From: CAWEYO01 sp963813315
GTDB taxonomy: Bacteria; Pseudomonadota; Alphaproteobacteria; Rhizobiales; Rhizobiaceae
NCBI GenBank assembly: GCA_963813315.1
Contig: CAWEYO010000012.1
Coordinates: 62,001-126,000 of the forward strand
Length of the DNA stretch: 64,000 nucleotides
Reading direction: 5' to 3'
A model generated the notes under the pieces. That model searched no databases. It was given only the letters and a program-made list of their open reading frames with translations, and was not told the origin of the DNA. Below, piece after piece: positions 36,781 through 44,382 of the stretch. Position 1 is the first letter of the stretch. Every line of letters starts with the position of its first letter. The position numbers and the translations under genes were made by a program.

Positions 36781-38253
36781 TTGGCGTCGCTGACTACCTA
36801 CACCGATGAGGCGCGGATCGCTTTCGACACGCTGGCCGGTCGTGCGGCCGGATTGCTTTCCCCATCAGTGCGGCTTGGCGTGACCGGCCTCTCCCGTGCC
36901 GGCAAGACGGTGTTCATCTCCTCCTTCGTCCACAATCTGATCCACGGCGGCCGGCTGCCGCTGTTCGAAGCGCAGAAATCCGGCCGCGTCTCCCGTGCCT
37001 TTCTGGAAGAGCAGCCCGATGACGCCGTACCCCGCTTCCAGTACGAGGATCATATCGAAACGCTGGTGGCGAGCCGTTTGTGGCCGCAATCCACCCGCGC
37101 AATCTCCGAACTCCGGCTGACCATCGAGTACGAATCAGCTTCCGGCTGGAACAGGCTGTTTTCGAGCGGCAGGCTCTGCGTGGACATCGTCGACTATCCC
37201 GGCGAATGGCTGCTCGACCTGCCTCTCCTGGGAAAGACGTATCGCGAATTTTCGGCGGAGGCTTTCGCGATGGCCGAGCTGCCGGTGCGCGCCGATCTTT
37301 CGGCTAAGTGGCGCAAGCAATCGCAAGCGATCGATCCGTCAGCCGACGCCGACGAGATGGTTGCGCGGCATTTGGCTGAGGAATTCGCCGCCTATCTGAC
37401 GGCCTGCAAGCAGGACGGCCGCGCGCTTTCCACATTGCCGCCTGGCCGCTTTCTGATGCCGGGCGATCTCGAGGGCTCGCCGGCCCTGACCTTCGCGCCG
37501 CTTCCGGGCCTTGCCGATGGCCGGGCCCGCCCCGGCTCGCTCCAGGCGCAGATGGAACGCCGCTATGAGGCTTACAAGTCGCATGTGGTAAAGCCCTTCT
37601 TCCGAGAGCACATCACGCGTCTTGACCGGCAAATCGTCCTGATCGACGCCATGCAGGCGCTGAACGCGGGATCCGGCGCGATCGCCGACCTGGAGCGCGC
37701 GCTGACCGAAATTCTCGCCTGCTTCAGGCCGGGGCGCGGCAGTTTCCTGACCGACCTCTTCTCGCGGCGGATCGACCGTATCCTGATTGCGGCCACCAAG
37801 GCCGATCACATTCACCATGAAAGCCATGCCAGATTGCAGGCGATCGTCCGCCGTTTGACAGACCGCGCGGTCAAGCGGGCGAATTTCACCGGCGCGGAAG
37901 TGGATGTGCTGGCGATGGCAGCGATCCGCGCGACGCGGGAGGGCACTGTGCAACAAGGCCGGGAGACGCTGCCGGTCATCATCGGCACGCCGCTCAAGGG
38001 GGAGACGATCGGCAACGAAGAGTTCGACGGCAAGACCGAAACCGCCATATTTCCCGGCGACTTGCCTGCGAGGACCGACACAGTCTTCGCCGATGCTTCC
38101 GACGGCGGGCAGACCCCCGCTGAACCGACAGTCCGCTTCGTGCGGTTTCGTCCGCCCAGGCTGGAAAGGACCGCCGAAGGCGTAACGCTGTCGCTGCCAC
38201 ACATTCGGCTGGACCGCGCGCTGCAATTCCTGATCGGAGATCACCTGGCATGA
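36781..38253 (+). CDS. ycjX: YcjX family GTPase-like protein
   Basis: About 490 residues. The P-loop is GVTGLSRAGKTVF at about residues 36-44, with the family hallmarks SSFVHNLIHGGRLP and VDIVDYPGEWLLDLPLL, and the later ATKADHIHHESH. YcjX proteins are stress-responsive GTP-binding proteins found with YcjF. The TTG at 36781 (reading ASLTTYTDEARIAFDTLAG) is the best start by family pattern; upstream in-frame ATG codons lie in repeat DNA. The stop overlaps ycjF by ATGA. Confidence 0.9.
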   Translation: MASLTTYTDEARIAFDTLAGRAAGLLSPSVRLGVTGLSRAGKTVFISSFVHNLIHGGRLPLFEAQKSGRVSRAFLEEQPDDAVPRFQYEDHIETLVASRLWPQSTRAISELRLTIEYESASGWNRLFSSGRLCVDIVDYPGEWLLDLPLLGKTYREFSAEAFAMAELPVRADLSAKWRKQSQAIDPSADADEMVARHLAEEFAAYLTACKQDGRALSTLPPGRFLMPGDLEGSPALTFAPLPGLADGRARPGSLQAQMERRYEAYKSHVVKPFFREHITRLDRQIVLIDAMQALNAGSGAIADLERALTEILACFRPGRGSFLTDLFSRRIDRILIAATKADHIHHESHARLQAIVRRLTDRAVKRANFTGAEVDVLAMAAIRATREGTVQQGRETLPVIIGTPLKGETIGNEEFDGKTETAIFPGDLPARTDTVFADASDGGQTPAEPTVRFVRFRPPRLERTAEGVTLSLPHIRLDRALQFLIGDHLA

Positions 38254-39341
38254 CGCGAGAACGAAAGCCCGCTGCGTTCCGGCTGGAACCGGACCCGGAG
38301 CCGGATGTACGCAATGCCGCGACCGGAAAGCCCACACAGGAAGTGGCGCGCAAGCCCCGCGCCGTGACGAATGTCACGGCAGTCGTCACCCCCGCCGCGG
38401 TCGATATTTTCGACGAACCCGAGGCCGCAACCGGCGAACCACCACCGGCCACTGCGCCAAGGCACCGTTCCCGGCTTAGCGCCATTTTTCTTGGCGCCTT
38501 TGGCATCCTTGTCTCCTTGGGGGTCGGGCTATGGACAGACCGATTGATCCGTGACCTGTTCGCTCGCGCGGATTGGCTGGGCTGGCTGGCCGCAGCCATG
38601 GCGGCCATCGCCGCGCTGGCGCTTGCTATCATCATTATCCGGGAAGTGATGGCCCTGTGGCGGCTGGCCTCTGTCGAAAAAATGCGTGAGCGCGCTTCCG
38701 ACGCCATTCGGCGCGACGACCCGAAGGCCGCGCGCGCGGTCGTCGATGACCTGGCTTCCCTCCTTGCAGCCAAACCGGAGACTGCGGCAGGGCGCAGGGT
38801 GCTTCATGAGCTGCGCGACGACATCATCGACGGTGCCGCTTTGGTGCGCCTCGCCGAGACGGAAGTGCTGTTGCCGCTGGACGGCCGCGCGAGGGTGATG
38901 ATCCTCGACGCGGCAAAGCGGGTATCGCTGGTTACCGCGGTCAGCCCGCGCGCCCTGGTCGATGTTGCCTACGTGGTCTTCGAGGTAGGGCGACTGATAC
39001 GCAGGCTTTCGGAACTCTATGGTGGCAGGCCCGGCACGCTCGGGTTCTTCCGGCTCACGCGAAGCGTTCTCGCGCACCTGGCGGTCACGGGTTCCATTGC
39101 CTTCGGCGACAGCCTGGTGCAGCAGGTCGTCGGCCACGGGCTGGCCGCACGGCTTTCGGCCAAACTCGGCGAAGGCGTGGTAAACGGGTTGATGACGGCC
39201 CGGATTGGCATTGCGACCATGGAAACCGTTCGTCCGCTGCCTTTCAGCGCAGTCAAGCGGCCCGGAATGGGCGATTTCATGTCCGCGCTAACGTCGTTTG
39301 CGAGTGCGCGGCAGGGTGCGGTTGCCGGCCGCGGAAAATGA
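38250..39341 (+). CDS. ycjF: YcjF family (TIGR01620) inner-membrane protein
   Basis: A 363-residue protein with a proline/alanine-rich cytosolic N-terminus. Two membrane helices follow (about residues 73-92, RLSAIFLGAFGILVSLGVGL, and 108-130, WLAAAMAAIAALALAIIIIR), then the conserved C-terminal DUF697-like domain (FGDSLVQQVVGHGLAARLSAK, ARIGIATMETVRPLPF). It overlaps ycjX by 4 nt and is surely in the same operon. Confidence 0.92.
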   Translation: MTRERKPAAFRLEPDPEPDVRNAATGKPTQEVARKPRAVTNVTAVVTPAAVDIFDEPEAATGEPPPATAPRHRSRLSAIFLGAFGILVSLGVGLWTDRLIRDLFARADWLGWLAAAMAAIAALALAIIIIREVMALWRLASVEKMRERASDAIRRDDPKAARAVVDDLASLLAAKPETAAGRRVLHELRDDIIDGAALVRLAETEVLLPLDGRARVMILDAAKRVSLVTAVSPRALVDVAYVVFEVGRLIRRLSELYGGRPGTLGFFRLTRSVLAHLAVTGSIAFGDSLVQQVVGHGLAARLSAKLGEGVVNGLMTARIGIATMETVRPLPFSAVKRPGMGDFMSALTSFASARQGAVAGRGK

Positions 39342-39467
39342 TCTTGCGGCAGCACCGATCACGGGCCATTCCGCAGCGAAATCCGCGGAAATAGACAAAG
39401 CATTAACCAATCTTGGTCATGGTTTTTTGGGAGTTTTGTTCTGTCACTCAGTTGCCGGGTACCCTTG

Positions 39468-40013
39468 ATGAAACGCGCAATCCTGTCCGCCGTAGTGCCG
39501 CTCGTGGCCACTGCGGCATTTGTCGACACGAGCTACGCCGCCGGCGCCTCGGAGCGCGACAAGAAGTTCTTTCAATCCGTTGAGGGCGACTGGGTGGGGC
39601 CCGGCGAGATAGTCGCGGGCAAATACAAGGGCACCAGGTTCACATGCACGTTCACCGGCTCGACGCCCGATCTGGCGGTCGGCATGACCTTGGACGGCGC
39701 CTGCCGGGTCGGCATCTTCACACAGAAGATGACCGCGACAGTGGAACGCTCCGGCAGGGGCTACACAGGCAAATTCATGGACGGCGCCGCCGGAAAGGGC
39801 CTCGATGTCGTTGCCGGCAATGTCGACGGCCGCAAGGTTGTGCTGTCACTCAACCGCGCCCAGCTGAACGGCGCGATGCTTGCCCGCCTGCCTGACGAAA
39901 ACACGATGGCGGTAACGGTTTCGGTGCGCGTCGACAAGCACCTGGTGCCGGTGATCGGCATGAACCTGAAGCGCGTCGACGGGCCGGCCGTGGGCTCGAT
40001 TGCCCAAAGGTAG
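39468..40013 (+). CDS. exported protein of unknown function
   Basis: A 181-residue protein with a signal peptide (MKRAILSAVVPLVATAAFVD, cleavage near SYAAG). The mature part is a single domain rich in beta-type alternation, including FFQSVEGDWVGPGEIVAGKY, GTRFTCTFTG and GRKVVLSLNRAQL. Two cysteines (FTCTF and DGACRVG) could form a disulphide. I recognise no named family; it looks lipocalin-like in layout only. The ATG at 39468 is used; a TTG directly before it is in frame. It stands alone between ycjF and folK. Confidence 0.7.
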   Translation: MKRAILSAVVPLVATAAFVDTSYAAGASERDKKFFQSVEGDWVGPGEIVAGKYKGTRFTCTFTGSTPDLAVGMTLDGACRVGIFTQKMTATVERSGRGYTGKFMDGAAGKGLDVVAGNVDGRKVVLSLNRAQLNGAMLARLPDENTMAVTVSVRVDKHLVPVIGMNLKRVDGPAVGSIAQR

Positions 40014-40076
40014 ATACGGGCTCGTTGCGCTTCCATTCCCTGCGATGGCAACAGCGTGACGGCCCACCACTTGCAG

Positions 40077-40589
40077 TCAAGTTAGCCACCAATCACGGCC
40101 GGGCAGTTTTTCGATGCCGGCCGCCTCGATCGCCGCCAGGCGGTCCGTAACGGGAATGCCGCCAAGGCGGAGATCGGGATCGATTTCGGCGAGCGGTACA
40201 AGCACGAAGGCGCGCTCCAGCATACGCGGATGGGGCACGACGAGGCCGGGCTCGTCGATCACCCTATCCCCGAAAACCAGGATATCCATGTCGATGAGGC
40301 GCGGCCCCCAGCGTTCCTGGCGCACGCGTTTCAACCTGCGTTCGACATCGAGGCAAAGTTCGAGAAGGCCGCGGGGCGACCGTTGCGTTTTGAGCTCGGC
40401 GGCGGCGTTCAGGAAGTCGGGTTGGTCCGTCTTGCCCCAAGGTGGCGTGCGATAGAGAGAGGAGACCGCAACGACGGTCGTTTCCGGATCCGCATCCAGG
40501 ATCCGAAGAGCTGTCGCCATTGCTTGTGCCGGCTCGCCAAGGTTGCCGCCGAGGCTGAGAAAAGAGCGTTCGGCCAGTCGAAGCGGCAA
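40077..40589 (-). CDS. folK: 2-amino-4-hydroxy-6-hydroxymethyldihydropteridine pyrophosphokinase
   Basis: A 170-residue HPPK, which pyrophosphorylates 6-hydroxymethyl-dihydropterin in folate synthesis. Motifs are SLGGNLGEP near the N-terminus, SSLYRTPPWGKTDQPDFLNA, ERWGPRLIDMDILVFGD with the catalytic Asp pair, and VPHPRMLERAFVLVPLAEI. It lies 61 nt downstream of folP on the same strand. In many rhizobia folB sits between folP and folK, but here there is no room for it. Confidence 0.96.
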   Translation of the reverse strand: MPLRLAERSFLSLGGNLGEPAQAMATALRILDADPETTVVAVSSLYRTPPWGKTDQPDFLNAAAELKTQRSPRGLLELCLDVERRLKRVRQERWGPRLIDMDILVFGDRVIDEPGLVVPHPRMLERAFVLVPLAEIDPDLRLGGIPVTDRLAAIEAAGIEKLPGRDWWLT

Positions 40590-40650
40590 AGGTCAGTCCG
40601 CCTTAGCGAAAAAAGCAAGATAATCCAATCGGTTCACGGCCATCTTTTCC

Positions 40651-41499
40651 CTATTCCGTCAGTTGCTTCTGCCGCTTGAGCATAGCATCGGCAAAAACGA
40701 GCGCGTCGATATTCATAGCGACATTGTGCACGCGGAACACGTCGGCGCCCTTCAGCCGCAGAATGACGCTGGTCGCGGCTGTACCCGCATCGCGGATTTC
40801 CGGGCCGCGGCCGGTAACCTCGCCAACCAGCCGCTTGCGCGAGGTGCCGACGAGCCAAGGGTGTCCGAGCGCATGCAGCTCTTCGAAACGGGCCATGATC
40901 TGAAGGTTTTCCTCCGCGTCCTTGGCAAAGCCGAAGCCGGGATCGAGCACAATCTGATTGTCGGCAACGCCGGCGTCCCTTGCAATCTCAAGCGATTTCT
41001 CGAGGAAGAGAAGCTGGTCGGCGATGACATCCTGAAGCTTTTCGCGATCGCGGCCTGTGTGCATGATGACGAGCCCCGCCCCGGTTTCGGCCGCGAGCCT
41101 GGCGATGGCGGGTTCGCGCTGCAGGCCGTGCACATCGTTGACGATATGTGCGCCGGCGGAGACAGCGAGACGCGCGGTCTCTTCGCGATACGTATCAACG
41201 GAAATCAATGCCTTGCCGGTGGCCGACAAGGCTTCGATAACCGGAAGTATCCTGCGCTGTTCTTCCTTCGGCGAAACCGGCAGCGCTCCGGGGCGCGTCG
41301 ATTCGCCTCCGACATCGATAATGGCCGCGCCCGCCTCGCTCATCAGCGCGGCTTGTTCGAGCGCGCGATCCGGCCTGTCGAACCTGCCGCCATCGGAAAA
41401 GCTGTCCGGGGTAACGTTTAGTATCCCCATCACCAGCGCATTTGGACCGAGATCGAGGTGGCGCCCGTGCGCCAGTTGCCATCGCCTTGCTGTCTTCAT
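40651..41499 (-). CDS. folP: dihydropteroate synthase
   Basis: A 282-residue DHPS that joins p-aminobenzoate to the pterin. Signature motifs are MGILNVTPDSFSDGG and IDVGGESTRPGA, with VNDVHGL, DPGFGFAKDAEENL and the ending FRVHNVAMNIDALVFADAML. The ATG at 41499 (MKTARRWQLAHGRHLDLG) is preferred; an ATG at 41511 adds four residues, and further upstream the frame loses family character. It is transcribed toward folK. Confidence 0.95.
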   Translation of the reverse strand: MKTARRWQLAHGRHLDLGPNALVMGILNVTPDSFSDGGRFDRPDRALEQAALMSEAGAAIIDVGGESTRPGALPVSPKEEQRRILPVIEALSATGKALISVDTYREETARLAVSAGAHIVNDVHGLQREPAIARLAAETGAGLVIMHTGRDREKLQDVIADQLLFLEKSLEIARDAGVADNQIVLDPGFGFAKDAEENLQIMARFEELHALGHPWLVGTSRKRLVGEVTGRGPEIRDAGTAATSVILRLKGADVFRVHNVAMNIDALVFADAMLKRQKQLTE

Positions 41500-41659
41500 C
41501 GCATTTTGCATCTTGAAACGTCCGCGGTATTTGCTGCGAGCCGGATCGAAAAGCAACGGCTTTTGTGGCATTTGGCGCCGATCGGCGGGGAACGATATGG
41601 ACAACGATTTCCATTGCGCTGGCCGCAACGGTAGAGCAATCTACTGGCAAGGCTATGCG

Positions 41660-42274
41660 ATGAAGAAAATCCTCCTGACGGCTTTCGCCGTCGCCAGTCT
41701 GTCGCTGCCCGCCGGCGCTGCCAGCGTGAGCAAAACCTACAGCTACTTTTCCATTGGCGGCAAGACACTCGCGGAGATCGAGACGGAACTCGTCAGGCGC
41801 GGTCCGCATGTGATGAGCACAGGCAAGCGCCATCCAGGCGCTACGCAGATGGAATTCACGACGCGCCTGGCCTACGCCGAAGGCAAGGGCGGCTGCGAAA
41901 TCATCAAGGTATCGGTAAACGTCCAGGCCAGGATGATCCTGCCACGCTGGCGTCAGCGCGCAAAGGCGGATGGCGATACCAGGCTGATCTGGGATACCCT
42001 CTCGGCCGATATCAAACGGCACGAGGAAAGCCATGTGGTGATTGCCAAAAACCATGCCCGCGAAATGGAGGCAGAGCTGAGAGGCATAGGCCGGCAACAG
42101 AACTGCAAAGCTGCCGCCGCCAAGGCAAGAGCAATATCCGACAGAGTACTCGCCAGCCACGATCGCGCGCAGTACGAATTCGACCGGGTCGAGGGCATCA
42201 ACTTCGAACGCCGTATCATGCGGCTGCTGCGCTACCGGCTGGAGCGCATTGAGAACGGCACGATACCTGGATAG
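41660..42274 (+). CDS. DUF922 exported protein, putative zinc protease-like
   Basis: A 204-residue protein with a signal peptide (MKKILLTAFAVASLSLPAGAAS) and a DUF922 domain, called a predicted secreted Zn-dependent protease. The segment RHEESHVVIAKNHAREMEAE holds HEESH, an HExxH motif, with further histidines nearby. Activity is not established for the family. The gene is divergent from folP. Its TAG stop overlaps the first bases of a dispersed repeat (tAGAGC). Confidence 0.8.
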   Translation: MKKILLTAFAVASLSLPAGAASVSKTYSYFSIGGKTLAEIETELVRRGPHVMSTGKRHPGATQMEFTTRLAYAEGKGGCEIIKVSVNVQARMILPRWRQRAKADGDTRLIWDTLSADIKRHEESHVVIAKNHAREMEAELRGIGRQQNCKAAAAKARAISDRVLASHDRAQYEFDRVEGINFERRIMRLLRYRLERIENGTIPG

Positions 42275-42361
42275 AGCATCGGACCCGAAAGTGGGAACCG
42301 GTTTCGGGGAAAATCCGATGCTCAAACAAAGAGATAGAGCAACAGCACCGATCCCATCGGA
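42273..42361. repeat. dispersed AGAGC-type repeat, copy 4 (inverted)
   Basis: AGAGCATCGGACCCGAAAG starts inside the stop codon of the DUF922 gene. The matching arm AAAATCCGATGCTC ends near 42322, and part A follows (aaacaaagagatagagc). It ends 8 nt before the TAG side of the reductase gene. Confidence 0.8.
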
Positions 42362-42368
42362 TCACTCC

Positions 42369-43397
42369 CTACGCCACGCCCAGCTTCTTTTGCAGGCTGG
42401 TCGAGGATGTCGTATACTGGAAAACGATGCGCTCACCCGGACTGACGATGCGCTTGGCGGCCTGCGCCATGAGGGCGGCCTCGTGGAAACCGGAAAGGAT
42501 CAACTTCAGCTTGCCGGGATACCAATTGATGTCGCCGATGGCGAAGATCCCCGGTTCGGAAGTTTCGAATTTTTCGGTGTCGACCGGGATCAGGTTCTCA
42601 TGAAGGTTCAACCCCCAGTCGGCGATCGGTCCAAGCTTCATCGTAAGCCCGAAGAAGGGCAGCACGCGCGTGCAGTCGATCTCGATGTCCCCTTCGGGTC
42701 CCTTGATCGTGGCGGACTTTACTTGACCGCCCTCGCCTTTCAAGCCCGTGACTTGACCGATCTGGAAGTCGAGCTGTTTCTTTTCCTGCATCGCGAACAT
42801 CTTGTTGACGTTGTCCGGCGCGGCACGGAACTCGGGCCGGCGATGGACCAGCGTGACACGCCGGGCTACCGGCTGCAGATTGAGTGTCCAGTCGAGCGCG
42901 GAATCGCCGCCGCCGACGATCAATACGTCGTGGCCGCGGAAATCCTCCATGCGGCGGACCGAATAGAACACGCTGCTGCCCTCGTAGGCCTCGATGGCGG
43001 GGATGGGGGGGCGTTTCGGCTGAAACGAGCCGCCGCCGGCGGCTATGACGACGACCTTTGCTTCAATCACCTCATTTTCGTCGGTCGTCACGCGGAAGCC
43101 GCCGTCATCCAGCCTTTCCAGCGCTGAAACCATCCGGTTGAACGTGAATTGCGGATGGAAGGGCGCGATCTGCTCCATCAACTTGTCGACCAACCCCTGG
43201 GCCGTAATCCGGGGCATGGCCGGGATATCGTAGATGGGCTTCTCCGGGTAGAGCTCCGCGCATTGGCCTCCCGGCCGATCCAGGATGTCGATCAGATGGC
43301 ATTTCATGTCGAACAGACCGAGCTCGAATACGGCGAACAGGCCCACGGGCCCGGCCCCAATGATGACGACGTCGGTCTTGGTGGCGGTCATTTGCAT
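42369..43397 (-). CDS. ferredoxin-NADP reductase, thioredoxin-reductase-like type
   Basis: A 342-residue two-dinucleotide-domain flavoprotein. The FAD motif is VVIIGAGPVGLFAVFELGLF, followed by DILDRPGGQCAELYPEKPIY, the NADPH motif VLIVGGGDSALDWTLNL and the late FAIGDINWYPGKLKLILSGF. The absence of the CxxC redox pair separates it from thioredoxin reductase and fits the YumC/type 2 FNR group. It lies 78 nt downstream of the 2Fe-2S ferredoxin gene on the same strand, a sensible electron-transfer pair. The ATG at 43397 or 43391 are both possible. Confidence 0.9.
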   Translation of the reverse strand: MQMTATKTDVVIIGAGPVGLFAVFELGLFDMKCHLIDILDRPGGQCAELYPEKPIYDIPAMPRITAQGLVDKLMEQIAPFHPQFTFNRMVSALERLDDGGFRVTTDENEVIEAKVVVIAAGGGSFQPKRPPIPAIEAYEGSSVFYSVRRMEDFRGHDVLIVGGGDSALDWTLNLQPVARRVTLVHRRPEFRAAPDNVNKMFAMQEKKQLDFQIGQVTGLKGEGGQVKSATIKGPEGDIEIDCTRVLPFFGLTMKLGPIADWGLNLHENLIPVDTEKFETSEPGIFAIGDINWYPGKLKLILSGFHEAALMAQAAKRIVSPGERIVFQYTTSSTSLQKKLGVA

Positions 43398-43475
43398 CAG
43401 GCAATCCTTCGAACGAAGCGCACTGGCTAGTCTCTCAGAACCGGCGTCGCATTGCCAGAAGCCCTCGCGCGAACG

Positions 43476-43796
43476 CTAGCCCTGACGCTCAGGCACTCTG
43501 ACAACGAGGCCGTCGAGTTCGTCGCGGACCTTGATCTGGCACGAGAGCCGCGAATTCGGCCGCACGTCGAAGGCAAAATCGAGCATGTCCTCTTCCATGG
43601 GCTCGGGCTCGCCAACCAGACCGGTCCATTCCTCATCGACATAGACGTGACAGGTCGCGCAGGCACAGGCGCCGCCGCACTCCGCCTCGATCCCCGGCAC
43701 GGCGTTGCGAATGGCGTTTTCCATAACCGTCGAGCCGTTCTCGGCATCGATGTCAAAATGCGTGCCGTCAAAGGCGATGTAGGAAAGCTTGGTCAT
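43476..43796 (-). CDS. 2Fe-2S ferredoxin, adrenodoxin/putidaredoxin type
   Basis: A 106-residue ferredoxin. Cluster cysteines are C40, C46 and C49 (ECGGACACATCHVYVD) and C86 (RLSCQIKV), the C-x5-C-x2-C-xn-C pattern of vertebrate-type ferredoxins. It probably receives electrons from the reductase encoded next and passes them to cytochrome P450 or other oxygenases; none is visible in the window. It could alternatively act in iron-sulfur assembly, but no isc/suf genes are near. Confidence 0.92.
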   Translation of the reverse strand: MTKLSYIAFDGTHFDIDAENGSTVMENAIRNAVPGIEAECGGACACATCHVYVDEEWTGLVGEPEPMEEDMLDFAFDVRPNSRLSCQIKVRDELDGLVVRVPERQG

Positions 43797-44146
43797 GCGG
43801 CTGCCTCAGAAGCGCTACCCTGGTAAAGTCCCTCGCCGAGATAATCACTCCGGCGCTCAAGTCAACTGCGGCTGAAAAGCGTCGCTTAGTAGCGTATTTG
43901 CGGGGACCTGGATCAGCGGCTTATGTCGGCAATGAAATCGCTGACTTCGTCGGTTGGGCTGTGCCTCGTGCGCGAAAACAGCAAGCACTTCCGCTTCGAT
44001 CGCGCGGTCAGCCTGCGTCTGCCTGGAGAGATGATCGAGGTCGATCGGACGTGGCTTCCGGCCGGTCGAATGCGTCGGGCGCCGGATTTTGCATCGAACC
44101 CCACTTCCGATTTCCGCGGTCACGGATGCTCAGACAACCACAATCG
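43797..44146. other. gap without an assured gene upstream of the giant coiled-coil gene
   Basis: Overlapping frames on both strands (43857-44123 leftward and 43923-44228 rightward) have modest protein-like patches such as RLPGEMIEVDRTWLPAG, but neither has a clear ribosome site or family. The remainder of the gap carries the regulatory-looking sites listed next. Confidence 0.4.
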
Positions 44147-44155
44147 TGTGGATAA
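44147..44155 (-). promoter_or_regulatory. perfect DnaA box
   Basis: TGTGGATAA is the exact complement of the consensus TTATCCACA. It sits 230 nt before the giant coiled-coil gene. A single box can occur by chance, though it is well placed. Confidence 0.35.
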
Positions 44156-44224
44156 CGGGTTAGTGTCCGCGGGCCGCGCAGTTCGGCAGGAAATTCCGGA
44201 AAAATCGACGGAAAGCCGGGGATG

Positions 44225-44240
44225 TTAACCCTATATTTAA
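44225..44240. promoter_or_regulatory. CtrA-like site
   Basis: TTAACCCTATATTTAA has two TTAA half-sites separated by 8 nt; the CtrA consensus is TTAA-N7-TTAA. It is 143 nt upstream of the giant gene, in a likely promoter region. The spacer is one base off, so support is weak. Confidence 0.3.
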
Positions 44241-44382
44241 ACTTTTACCCATGCCGGCAGATGCGGGTTCCCTTTACCGGAGCACGTCAATACGATACGC
44301 CAGACCAAAGTAAGCCACGCGCGGTCTAACGAGGAACCAAGCTCTGGTTTGGCCGCGCATTATTGTACAGGGTAATGGCGGC

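Noticed and set aside
43857..44228. Two opposed ORFs upstream of the giant gene
   Set aside because: They overlap each other, have weak composition and no ribosome site, and one runs through the putative regulatory sites.
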